The translations under genes and the position numbers were made by a program. Below the pieces are notes generated by a model. That model searched no databases. It was not told the DNA's origin and was given only the letters and a program-made list of their open reading frames with translations. From Schoenoplectus triqueter (taxonomy: Eukaryota; Streptophyta; Magnoliopsida; Poales; Cyperaceae), in assembly GCA_964058805.1 (NCBI GenBank), contig CAXKVV010000469.1:1-36127 (forward strand): a stretch of 36,127 nt of DNA, read 5' to 3'. Shown piece after piece: positions 1 through 12,867 of the stretch (position 1 is the stretch's first letter; each line of letters starts with the position of its first letter).

Positions 1-3000
1 AATTAGCATCATGAAATATTCATATCGAAGTTTTAATAGGACAATCTTATAATAGGCGTAACAAGGAGTAATTAGTTTAATTTGCACGAAATTTGTGTAA
101 TTGCGCGGCCAAAATTTTCATAAGTCAAACAACTTGTTTAGACAACAGTTTTTAACACATCTTACTTTATATTTTGTGCAAAATTAGCATTATAGAATAT
201 TCATATCAAATTTTTAATTGGACAACTTTATAATAGGAGTAATTAGGAGTAGTTATATTAATTTTCACGAAATTATGTGTAGTTATGAGGGCTCAAATGT
301 AGAAAACTCAAGCAAGTTTTTTAAATAGCAGTTTCTAATGCATCTTACTTACGTTTTGTGAAAAATTTGTATCGTAGAATATTCATATCAAAGTGTTAAG
401 TGAAAAATCTTATAACAGGCGTAATTAGGAGTAATTATATTAATTTATACGAAATTATATGCAGTTATGCAGCCAAAAAAATTGGAAACATCAAACAACT
501 CGTTTAAACAGCTGTTTTTAATGCATCTTACTTATGTTTTGTGCAAAATTAGTGTTGTAGGATATTCATATCGAAGTTTTATTGAAAGAATCTTACAATA
601 GGCATATTTAGGAGTAATTATATTAATTTATAAGAAATTATGTGTAGCTATGCAGACAAAATTTTGAAAAACTCAAATAACTTGTTTAAACAGCTGTTTT
701 TAATGCATCTTACTTATGTTTTGTGAAAAATTAGAGTCGTAGAATATTCATATCGAAGTTTTAATTAGAAGATCATATAATAGGCATGCTTAGGGGTCAT
801 AATATTAATTTATAAGAAATTATGTGTAATTATGCGGCCCAAATTTTTTAAAAAGCTCAAACAACTTGTTTAAACAGCTGTTTTTAAAGCCTCCTACTTA
901 TGTTTTGTGCAAAATTAGTGTTGTAGAATGGTCATACTGAAGTGTTAATTAGATAATATTTTAATAGGCATAATTAGGAGTGATTATTTTGACTTTCACT
1001 AAATTATGTGTAGTTATGGGGCCAAAAATTTTGAAACACTCAAATAACTTTTTCAAATAGCTGTTTCTAATGCATCTTACTTATGTTTTGGGAGAAAATA
1101 GTGTCGTAGAATATTCATATCGAGGTTTTAACTGAACAATCTTAATTTGCACGAAATTATGTGTATTTATGGGCTAAAAATTATAAAAAAGTCAAACAAT
1201 TAGTTTAAACAGCAGTTTTTAATGCATCTTACTTTTGTTTTGTGCTTAATTAGCATCATAGAATATTCATATAGAAGTTTTAATTAGATAATCTTATAAT
1301 AGACGTAATTATGAGTAAATATATTAATTTGTACGAAATTATATGCAGTTATGCGGCAAAAGGTTTGAAAAACTCAATCAAATAATTTAAATTGCTGTTT
1401 TTAAAACATCTTACTTATGTTTTGTGCAAACTTAGTGTCGTAGAATATTCATATCGAAGTATTAATTGGATAATCTTCTAATAGGAACAATTAGGAGTAA
1501 TTATATTCATTTTCACGATATTATGAGTAGTTATGAGACAATAAAGTTTGAAAATCTTAAATAACTTGTTTAAACAGCAGTTTCAGATGTATCTTATTTA
1601 TGTTTTATGAAAAAAATATTGTTATAAGATATTCATATTGGAGTGTCAATTGGATAATTATATAATAGGCATAATTGGGAGTAATTATATTAATTTGCGC
1701 GATGTTATGTGCATTTATGCAGTAAAAAAATTTAAAAAACTCAAACAACTTGTTTAAACAGCAATTTTTAATGCATCTTACTTATTTTTTATGCAAAATT
1801 CGTGTTGTAGAATGTTCATATCAAAGTGTTAATTGGATAATGTTCTAATAGGAATAATTAGGAGTAATTATATTAATTTTTATGAAATTTTGTGTCGTTA
1901 TGAGGCAATAAATGTTAAAAATCTTAAACAACTTGTTTAAACAGCAATTTCTAATGTATCTTACTTATGCCTGATGAAAAATTAGTGTCCTCTGATATTC
2001 ATATCGAAGTGTTAATTTGACAATCTTATAATAGAGATAGTTAGGCGGAATTATATTAATTCGCTCGAAATTATGTGTAGTTTTGATTCAAAAAATGTTG
2101 AAAATCTTAAACTACTTGTTTAAAAAACAGTTTCGAATGCATCTTACTTATATTTGTGCAAAATTAGCGTTATAGAATATTCATATCTAAGTTTTAACTG
2201 GACAATCATATAATAGGCATAATTAGGAGTAATTATATTAATTTTCATGAAATTATACATAGTTATGCGGCCAACAAATTTTAAAAACTCAAACAACTTG
2301 TTTAAACAACCGTTTTTAATGCATCTTATTTATGTTTTGTGCAAAATTTGTATCGGACAATGTTCATATCGAAGTGTTGATTGGATAATCTACTAATAGG
2401 AGTAATTATATTAATTTTCATGAAATTATGTATAGTTATGAGTAAAAAAATGTTAAAAATTTTAAGCAACTTGTTTACACAACAGTTTCTAATATATCTT
2501 ACTTATGTTTTTGAAAAATTAGTGTCGTAGGATATTCATATCGCAGTGCTAATTGAACAATCTTATAATAGACATAATTAGGAGTAATTATATCAATTTG
2601 CATGAAATTATGTGTACTTATGCAATAAACATGTGTTTTTAATGCATCCTACTTATGTCTCGTGCAAAATTAGTGTCGTAGAATGTTCATATCGAACTGT
2701 TAATTGGCTAATATTTTAATGGGGCATAATTAGGAGTAATTATATTATTTTTTACGAAATTATATGTAGTTATGAGGCCAAAAATGTTGAAAAACTTAAT
2801 TTTTGTAAATAGCAGTTTCTAATGCATCTTACTTATGTTTTGGGGGAAAATAGTGCCCTAAAATATTCATTTTGAAGTGTTAATTGAACAATCTTATAAT
2901 AGACACAATTATGAGTAAATTATATTAATTTACACCAAATTATGGTGTAGTTATGCGGCCAAAATTTTTTATAAAGGCAAACAACTTGTTTAAACAACAG

Positions 3001-3216
3001 CTTTTGACGCATCTTACTTGTGTTTTGTGGCAATATTAGCGTTATAGAATATTCATATCGAATTTTTAGTTGGACAATTTTATAATTGGCGTAATTAGGA
3101 GTAATTGTATTAATTTTGATGGAATTATACGTAGTTATGCGGCCAAAATTTTTGAAAGCCTCAAACAACTTGTTTAAACAACAATTTTTAATACATCTTA
3201 CTTATGTTTTGCGCAA
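1..3216. repeat. HOR copy 1
   Basis: This is a full-length copy of 3216 bp. Compared with copies 2-4 it has five single-base length changes, all in homopolymer runs: A4 for A5 at 111-114, AA for AAA at 122-123, T5 for T6 at 2508-2512, GG for G at 2944-2945 and GG for G at 3029-3030. It also has private bases T at 1127 and A at 2869. The cluster of homopolymer changes in this copy only may be consensus error. Confidence 0.93.
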
Positions 3217-4293
3217 AATTAGCATCATGAAATATTCATATCGAAGTTTTAATAGGACAATCTTATAATAGGCGTAACAAGGAGTAATTAGTTTAATTTG
3301 CACGAAATTTGTGTAATTGCGCGGCCAAAAATTTTCATAAAGTCAAACAACTTGTTTAGACAACAGTTTTTAACACATCTTACTTTATATTTTGTGCAAA
3401 ATTAGCATTATAGAATATTCATATCAAATTTTTAATTGGACAACTTTATAATAGGAGTAATTAGGAGTAGTTATATTAATTTTCACGAAATTATGTGTAG
3501 TTATGAGGGCTCAAATGTAGAAAACTCAAGCAAGTTTTTTAAATAGCAGTTTCTAATGCATCTTACTTACGTTTTGTGAAAAATTTGTATCGTAGAATAT
3601 TCATATCAAAGTGTTAAGTGAAAAATCTTATAACAGGCGTAATTAGGAGTAATTATATTAATTTATACGAAATTATATGCAGTTATGCAGCCAAAAAAAT
3701 TGGAAACATCAAACAACTCGTTTAAACAGCTGTTTTTAATGCATCTTACTTATGTTTTGTGCAAAATTAGTGTTGTAGGATATTCATATCGAAGTTTTAT
3801 TGAAAGAATCTTACAATAGGCATATTTAGGAGTAATTATATTAATTTATAAGAAATTATGTGTAGCTATGCAGACAAAATTTTGAAAAACTCAAATAACT
3901 TGTTTAAACAGCTGTTTTTAATGCATCTTACTTATGTTTTGTGAAAAATTAGAGTCGTAGAATATTCATATCGAAGTTTTAATTAGAAGATCATATAATA
4001 GGCATGCTTAGGGGTCATAATATTAATTTATAAGAAATTATGTGTAATTATGCGGCCCAAATTTTTTAAAAAGCTCAAACAACTTGTTTAAACAGCTGTT
4101 TTTAAAGCCTCCTACTTATGTTTTGTGCAAAATTAGTGTTGTAGAATGGTCATACTGAAGTGTTAATTAGATAATATTTTAATAGGCATAATTAGGAGTG
4201 ATTATTTTGACTTTCACTAAATTATGTGTAGTTATGGGGCCAAAAATTTTGAAACACTCAAATAACTTTTTCAAATAGCTGTTTCTAATGCAT

Positions 4294-4445
4294 CTTACTT
4301 ATGTTTTGGGAGAAAATAGTGTCGTAGAATATTCATATCGAGGTGTTAACTGAACAATCTTAATTTGCACGAAATTATGTGTATTTATGGGCTAAAAATT
4401 ATAAAAAAGTCAAACAATTAGTTTAAACAGCAGTTTTTAATGCAT
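4294..4445. repeat. Monomer M7, internally deleted (152 bp)
   Basis: M7 lacks about 30 bases of the monomer centre. The sequence passes from the AACAATCTT block straight to AATTTGCACGAAATT, so the ATAATAGGC and AATTAGGAGTAATTATATT blocks are missing. The same deletion occurs in all ten complete HOR copies (for example from 1076, 7511, 10728, 13945), so it was fixed before the HOR was amplified. Confidence 0.9.
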
Positions 4446-5542
4446 CTTACTTTTGTTTTGTGCTTAATTAGCATCATAGAATATTCATATAGAAGTTTTA
4501 ATTAGATAATCTTATAATAGACGTAATTATGAGTAAATATATTAATTTGTACGAAATTATATGCAGTTATGCGGCAAAAGGTTTGAAAAACTCAATCAAA
4601 TAATTTAAATTGCTGTTTTTAAAACATCTTACTTATGTTTTGTGCAAACTTAGTGTCGTAGAATATTCATATCGAAGTATTAATTGGATAATCTTCTAAT
4701 AGGAACAATTAGGAGTAATTATATTCATTTTCACGATATTTTGAGTAGTTATGAGACAATAAAGTTTGAAAATCTTAAATAACTTGTTTAAACAGCAGTT
4801 TCAGATGTATCTTATTTATGTTTTATGAAAAAAATATTGTTATAAGATATTCATATTGGAGTGTCAATTGGATAATTATATAATAGGCATAATTGGGAGT
4901 AATTATATTAATTTGCGCGATGTTATGTGCATTTATGCAGTAAAAAAATTTAAAAAACTCAAACAACTTGTTTAAACAGCAATTTTTAATGCATCTTACT
5001 TATTTTTTATGCAAAATTCGTGTTGTAGAATGTTCATATCAAAGTGTTAATTGGATAATGTTCTAATAGGAATAATTAGGAGTAATTATATTAATTTTTA
5101 TGAAATTTTGTGTCGTTATGAGGCAATAAATGTTAAAAATCTTAAACAACTTGTTTAAACAGCAATTTCTAATGTATCTTACTTATGCCTGATGAAAAAT
5201 TAGTGTCCTCTGATATTCATATCGAAGTGTTAATTTGACAATCTTATAATAGAGATAGTTAGGCGGAATTATATTAATTCGCTCGAAATTATGTGTAGTT
5301 TTGATTCAAAAAATGTTGAAAATCTTAAACTACTTGTTTAAAAAACAGTTTCGAATGCATCTTACTTATATTTGTGCAAAATTAGCGTTATAGAATATTC
5401 ATATCTAAGTTTTAACTGGACAATCATATAATAGGCATAATTAGGAGTAATTATATTAATTTTCATGAAATTATACATAGTTATGCGGCCAACAAATTTT
5501 AAAAACTCAAACAACTTGTTTAAACAACCGTTTTTAATGCAT

Positions 5543-5715
5543 CTTATTTATGTTTTGTGCAAAATTTGTATCGGACAATGTTCATATCGAAGTGTTGATT
5601 GGATAATCTACTAATAGGAGTAATTATATTAATTTTCATGAAATTATGTATAGTTATGAGTAAAAAAATGTTAAAAATTTTAAGCAACTTGTTTACACAA
5701 CAGTTTCTAATATAT
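5543..5715. repeat. Monomer M14, shortened (173 bp)
   Basis: M14 reads CTAATAGGAGTAATTATATT where related monomers have an extra ~10 bases (CATAATTAGG-like) between the two TAGG words. Slippage or recombination between those short direct repeats would explain the loss. It is present in every complete HOR copy. Confidence 0.85.
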
Positions 5716-5866
5716 CTTACTTATGTTTTTTGAAAAATTAGTGTCGTAGGATATTCATATCGCAGTGCTAATTGAACAATCTTATAATAGACATAATTAG
5801 GAGTAATTATATCAATTTGCATGAAATTATGTGTACTTATGCAATAAACATGTGTTTTTAATGCAT
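5716..5866. repeat. Monomer M15, internally deleted (151 bp)
   Basis: M15 goes from TTATGCAATAAACATG directly to GTTTTTAATGCATCC. It lacks the GGCCAAAA block and the CAACTTGTTTAAACA dyad that almost all other monomers carry, about 30 bases in total. The deletion is the same in every complete HOR copy. It is therefore the one monomer without the palindromic block. Confidence 0.88.
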
Positions 5867-6433
5867 CCTACTTATGTCTCGTGCAAAATTAGTGTCGTAG
5901 AATGTTCATATCGAACTGTTAATTGGCTAATATTTTAATGGGGCATAATTAGGAGTAATTATATTATTTTTTACGAAATTATATGTAGTTATGAGGCCAA
6001 AAATGTTGAAAAACTTAATTTTTGTAAATAGCAGTTTCTAATGCATCTTACTTATGTTTTGGGGGAAAATAGTGCCCTAAAATATTCGTTTTGAAGTGTT
6101 AATTGAACAATCTTATAATAGACACAATTATGAGTAAATTATATTAATTTACACCAAATTATGTGTAGTTATGCGGCCAAAATTTTTTATAAAGGCAAAC
6201 AACTTGTTTAAACAACAGCTTTTGACGCATCTTACTTGTGTTTTGTGCAATATTAGCGTTATAGAATATTCATATCGAATTTTTAGTTGGACAATTTTAT
6301 AATTGGCGTAATTAGGAGTAATTGTATTAATTTTGATGGAATTATACGTAGTTATGCGGCCAAAATTTTTGAAAGCCTCAAACAACTTGTTTAAACAACA
6401 ATTTTTAATACATCTTACTTATGTTTTGCGCAA

Positions 6434-9400
6434 AATTAGCATCATGAAATATTCATATCGAAGTTTTAATAGGACAATCTTATAATAGGCGTAACAAGGA
6501 GTAATTAGTTTAATTTGCACGAAATTTGTGTAATTGCGCGGCCAAAAATTTTCATAAAGTCAAACAACTTGTTTAGACAACAGTTTTTAACACATCTTAC
6601 TTTATATTTTGTGCAAAATTAGCATTATAGAATATTCATATCAAATTTTTAATTGGACAACTTTATAATAGGAGTAATTAGGAGTAGTTATATTAATTTT
6701 CACGAAATTATGTGTAGTTATGAGGGCTCAAATGTAGAAAACTCAAGCAAGTTTTTTAAATAGCAGTTTCTAATGCATCTTACTTACGTTTTGTGAAAAA
6801 TTTGTATCGTAGAATATTCATATCAAAGTGTTAAGTGAAAAATCTTATAACAGGCGTAATTAGGAGTAATTATATTAATTTATACGAAATTATATGCAGT
6901 TATGCAGCCAAAAAAATTGGAAACATCAAACAACTCGTTTAAACAGCTGTTTTTAATGCATCTTACTTATGTTTTGTGCAAAATTAGTGTTGTAGGATAT
7001 TCATATCGAAGTTTTATTGAAAGAATCTTACAATAGGCATATTTAGGAGTAATTATATTAATTTATAAGAAATTATGTGTAGCTATGCAGACAAAATTTT
7101 GAAAAACTCAAATAACTTGTTTAAACAGCTGTTTTTAATGCATCTTACTTATGTTTTGTGAAAAATTAGAGTCGTAGAATATTCATATCGAAGTTTTAAT
7201 TAGAAGATCATATAATAGGCATGCTTAGGGGTCATAATATTAATTTATAAGAAATTATGTGTAATTATGCGGCCCAAATTTTTTAAAAAGCTCAAACAAC
7301 TTGTTTAAACAGCTGTTTTTAAAGCCTCCTACTTATGTTTTGTGCAAAATTAGTGTTGTAGAATGGTCATACTGAAGTGTTAATTAGATAATATTTTAAT
7401 AGGCATAATTAGGAGTGATTATTTTGACTTTCACTAAATTATGTGTAGTTATGGGGCCAAAAATTTTGAAACACTCAAATAACTTTTTCAAATAGCTGTT
7501 TCTAATGCATCTTACTTATGTTTTGGGAGAAAATAGTGTCGTAGAATATTCATATCGAGGTGTTAACTGAACAATCTTAATTTGCACGAAATTATGTGTA
7601 TTTATGGGCTAAAAATTATAAAAAAGTCAAACAATTAGTTTAAACAGCAGTTTTTAATGCATCTTACTTTTGTTTTGTGCTTAATTAGCATCATAGAATA
7701 TTCATATAGAAGTTTTAATTAGATAATCTTATAATAGACGTAATTATGAGTAAATATATTAATTTGTACGAAATTATATGCAGTTATGCGGCAAAAGGTT
7801 TGAAAAACTCAATCAAATAATTTAAATTGCTGTTTTTAAAACATCTTACTTATGTTTTGTGCAAACTTAGTGTCGTAGAATATTCATATCGAAGTATTAA
7901 TTGGATAATCTTCTAATAGGAACAATTAGGAGTAATTATATTCATTTTCACGATATTATGAGTAGTTATGAGACAATAAAGTTTGAAAATCTTAAATAAC
8001 TTGTTTAAACAGCAGTTTCAGATGTATCTTATTTATGTTTTATGAAAAAAATATTGTTATAAGATATTCATATTGGAGTGTCAATTGGATAATTATATAA
8101 TAGGCATAATTGGGAGTAATTATATTAATTTGCGCGATGTTATGTGCATTTATGCAGTAAAAAAATTTAAAAAACTCAAACAACTTGTTTAAACAGCAAT
8201 TTTTAATGCATCTTACTTATTTTTTATGCAAAATTCGTGTTGTAGAATGTTCATATCAAAGTGTTAATTGGATAATGTTCTAATAGGAATAATTAGGAGT
8301 AATTATATTAATTTTTATGAAATTTTGTGTCGTTATGAGGCAATAAATGTTAAAAATCTTAAACAACTTGTTTAAACAGCAATTTCTAATGTATCTTACT
8401 TATGCCTGATGAAAAATTAGTGTCCTCTGATATTCATATCGAAGTGTTAATTTGACAATCTTATAATAGAGATAGTTAGGCGGAATTATATTAATTCGCT
8501 CGAAATTATGTGTAGTTTTGATTCAAAAAATGTTGAAAATCTTAAACTACTTGTTTAAAAAACAGTTTCGAATGCATCTTACTTATATTTGTGCAAAATT
8601 AGCGTTATAGAATATTCATATCTAAGTTTTAACTGGACAATCATATAATAGGCATAATTAGGAGTAATTATATTAATTTTCATGAAATTATACATAGTTA
8701 TGCGGCCAACAAATTTTAAAAACTCAAACAACTTGTTTAAACAACCGTTTTTAATGCATCTTATTTATGTTTTGTGCAAAATTTGTATCGGACAATGTTC
8801 ATATCGAAGTGTTGATTGGATAATCTACTAATAGGAGTAATTATATTAATTTTCATGAAATTATGTATAGTTATGAGTAAAAAAATGTTAAAAATTTTAA
8901 GCAACTTGTTTACACAACAGTTTCTAATATATCTTACTTATGTTTTTTGAAAAATTAGTGTCGTAGGATATTCATATCGCAGTGCTAATTGAACAATCTT
9001 ATAATAGACATAATTAGGAGTAATTATATCAATTTGCATGAAATTATGTGTACTTATGCAATAAACATGTGTTTTTAATGCATCCTACTTATGTCTCGTG
9101 CAAAATTAGTGTCGTAGAATGTTCATATCGAACTGTTAATTGGCTAATATTTTAATGGGGCATAATTAGGAGTAATTATATTATTTTTTACGAAATTATA
9201 TGTAGTTATGAGGCCAAAAATGTTGAAAAACTTAATTTTTGTAAATAGCAGTTTCTAATGCATCTTACTTATGTTTTGGGGGAAAATAGTGCCCTAAAAT
9301 ATTCGTTTTGAAGTGTTAATTGAACAATCTTATAATAGACACAATTATGAGTAAATTATATTAATTTACACCAAATTATGTGTAGTTATGCGGCCAAAAT

Positions 9401-9650
9401 TTTTTATAAAGGCAAACAACTTGTTTAAACAACAGCTTTTGACGCATCTTACTTGTGTTTTGTGCAATATTAGCGTTATAGAATATTCATATCGAATTTT
9501 TAGTTGGACAATTTTATAATTGGCGTAATTAGGAGTAATTGTATTAATTTTGATGGAATTATACGTAGTTATGCGGCCAAAATTTTTGAAAGCCTCAAAC
9601 AACTTGTTTAAACAACAATTTTTAATACATCTTACTTATGTTTTGCGCAA
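6434..9650. repeat. HOR copy 3
   Basis: This copy is 3217 bp. No difference from copy 4 was noticed by eye, so the two may be fully identical. It serves well as the majority type of the array. Confidence 0.95.
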
Positions 9651-12600
9651 AATTAGCATCATGAAATATTCATATCGAAGTTTTAATAGGACAATCTTAT
9701 AATAGGCGTAACAAGGAGTAATTAGTTTAATTTGCACGAAATTTGTGTAATTGCGCGGCCAAAAATTTTCATAAAGTCAAACAACTTGTTTAGACAACAG
9801 TTTTTAACACATCTTACTTTATATTTTGTGCAAAATTAGCATTATAGAATATTCATATCAAATTTTTAATTGGACAACTTTATAATAGGAGTAATTAGGA
9901 GTAGTTATATTAATTTTCACGAAATTATGTGTAGTTATGAGGGCTCAAATGTAGAAAACTCAAGCAAGTTTTTTAAATAGCAGTTTCTAATGCATCTTAC
10001 TTACGTTTTGTGAAAAATTTGTATCGTAGAATATTCATATCAAAGTGTTAAGTGAAAAATCTTATAACAGGCGTAATTAGGAGTAATTATATTAATTTAT
10101 ACGAAATTATATGCAGTTATGCAGCCAAAAAAATTGGAAACATCAAACAACTCGTTTAAACAGCTGTTTTTAATGCATCTTACTTATGTTTTGTGCAAAA
10201 TTAGTGTTGTAGGATATTCATATCGAAGTTTTATTGAAAGAATCTTACAATAGGCATATTTAGGAGTAATTATATTAATTTATAAGAAATTATGTGTAGC
10301 TATGCAGACAAAATTTTGAAAAACTCAAATAACTTGTTTAAACAGCTGTTTTTAATGCATCTTACTTATGTTTTGTGAAAAATTAGAGTCGTAGAATATT
10401 CATATCGAAGTTTTAATTAGAAGATCATATAATAGGCATGCTTAGGGGTCATAATATTAATTTATAAGAAATTATGTGTAATTATGCGGCCCAAATTTTT
10501 TAAAAAGCTCAAACAACTTGTTTAAACAGCTGTTTTTAAAGCCTCCTACTTATGTTTTGTGCAAAATTAGTGTTGTAGAATGGTCATACTGAAGTGTTAA
10601 TTAGATAATATTTTAATAGGCATAATTAGGAGTGATTATTTTGACTTTCACTAAATTATGTGTAGTTATGGGGCCAAAAATTTTGAAACACTCAAATAAC
10701 TTTTTCAAATAGCTGTTTCTAATGCATCTTACTTATGTTTTGGGAGAAAATAGTGTCGTAGAATATTCATATCGAGGTGTTAACTGAACAATCTTAATTT
10801 GCACGAAATTATGTGTATTTATGGGCTAAAAATTATAAAAAAGTCAAACAATTAGTTTAAACAGCAGTTTTTAATGCATCTTACTTTTGTTTTGTGCTTA
10901 ATTAGCATCATAGAATATTCATATAGAAGTTTTAATTAGATAATCTTATAATAGACGTAATTATGAGTAAATATATTAATTTGTACGAAATTATATGCAG
11001 TTATGCGGCAAAAGGTTTGAAAAACTCAATCAAATAATTTAAATTGCTGTTTTTAAAACATCTTACTTATGTTTTGTGCAAACTTAGTGTCGTAGAATAT
11101 TCATATCGAAGTATTAATTGGATAATCTTCTAATAGGAACAATTAGGAGTAATTATATTCATTTTCACGATATTATGAGTAGTTATGAGACAATAAAGTT
11201 TGAAAATCTTAAATAACTTGTTTAAACAGCAGTTTCAGATGTATCTTATTTATGTTTTATGAAAAAAATATTGTTATAAGATATTCATATTGGAGTGTCA
11301 ATTGGATAATTATATAATAGGCATAATTGGGAGTAATTATATTAATTTGCGCGATGTTATGTGCATTTATGCAGTAAAAAAATTTAAAAAACTCAAACAA
11401 CTTGTTTAAACAGCAATTTTTAATGCATCTTACTTATTTTTTATGCAAAATTCGTGTTGTAGAATGTTCATATCAAAGTGTTAATTGGATAATGTTCTAA
11501 TAGGAATAATTAGGAGTAATTATATTAATTTTTATGAAATTTTGTGTCGTTATGAGGCAATAAATGTTAAAAATCTTAAACAACTTGTTTAAACAGCAAT
11601 TTCTAATGTATCTTACTTATGCCTGATGAAAAATTAGTGTCCTCTGATATTCATATCGAAGTGTTAATTTGACAATCTTATAATAGAGATAGTTAGGCGG
11701 AATTATATTAATTCGCTCGAAATTATGTGTAGTTTTGATTCAAAAAATGTTGAAAATCTTAAACTACTTGTTTAAAAAACAGTTTCGAATGCATCTTACT
11801 TATATTTGTGCAAAATTAGCGTTATAGAATATTCATATCTAAGTTTTAACTGGACAATCATATAATAGGCATAATTAGGAGTAATTATATTAATTTTCAT
11901 GAAATTATACATAGTTATGCGGCCAACAAATTTTAAAAACTCAAACAACTTGTTTAAACAACCGTTTTTAATGCATCTTATTTATGTTTTGTGCAAAATT
12001 TGTATCGGACAATGTTCATATCGAAGTGTTGATTGGATAATCTACTAATAGGAGTAATTATATTAATTTTCATGAAATTATGTATAGTTATGAGTAAAAA
12101 AATGTTAAAAATTTTAAGCAACTTGTTTACACAACAGTTTCTAATATATCTTACTTATGTTTTTTGAAAAATTAGTGTCGTAGGATATTCATATCGCAGT
12201 GCTAATTGAACAATCTTATAATAGACATAATTAGGAGTAATTATATCAATTTGCATGAAATTATGTGTACTTATGCAATAAACATGTGTTTTTAATGCAT
12301 CCTACTTATGTCTCGTGCAAAATTAGTGTCGTAGAATGTTCATATCGAACTGTTAATTGGCTAATATTTTAATGGGGCATAATTAGGAGTAATTATATTA
12401 TTTTTTACGAAATTATATGTAGTTATGAGGCCAAAAATGTTGAAAAACTTAATTTTTGTAAATAGCAGTTTCTAATGCATCTTACTTATGTTTTGGGGGA
12501 AAATAGTGCCCTAAAATATTCGTTTTGAAGTGTTAATTGAACAATCTTATAATAGACACAATTATGAGTAAATTATATTAATTTACACCAAATTATGTGT

Positions 12601-12867
12601 AGTTATGCGGCCAAAATTTTTTATAAAGGCAAACAACTTGTTTAAACAACAGCTTTTGACGCATCTTACTTGTGTTTTGTGCAATATTAGCGTTATAGAA
12701 TATTCATATCGAATTTTTAGTTGGACAATTTTATAATTGGCGTAATTAGGAGTAATTGTATTAATTTTGATGGAATTATACGTAGTTATGCGGCCAAAAT
12801 TTTTGAAAGCCTCAAACAACTTGTTTAAACAACAATTTTTAATACATCTTACTTATGTTTTGCGCAA
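9651..12867. repeat. HOR copy 4
   Basis: This copy is 3217 bp and matches copy 3 at every position compared. Confidence 0.95.

Larger units (their letters stand above)
3197..6413. repeat. Reference HOR unit divided into 18 monomers (M1-M18)
   Basis: Cutting at the conserved CTTACTT block gives these monomers and lengths: M1 3197 (182), M2 3379 (183), M3 3562 (183), M4 3745 (182), M5 3927 (184), M6 4111 (183), M7 4294 (152), M8 4446 (182), M9 4628 (183), M10 4811 (184), M11 4995 (183), M12 5178 (183), M13 5361 (182), M14 5543 (173), M15 5716 (151), M16 5867 (180), M17 6047 (184), M18 6231 (183). The lengths sum to 3217. The same order recurs in every HOR copy. Monomers differ from each other at many positions, whereas the same monomer in different HOR copies is almost identical; that contrast defines a higher-order repeat. 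The block start is arbitrary because the array is head-to-tail throughout. Confidence 0.93.
3217..6433. repeat. HOR copy 2
   Basis: This copy is 3217 bp and nearly identical to copies 3 and 4. One private base was noticed, T at 4741, where the other copies have A. Confidence 0.95.
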
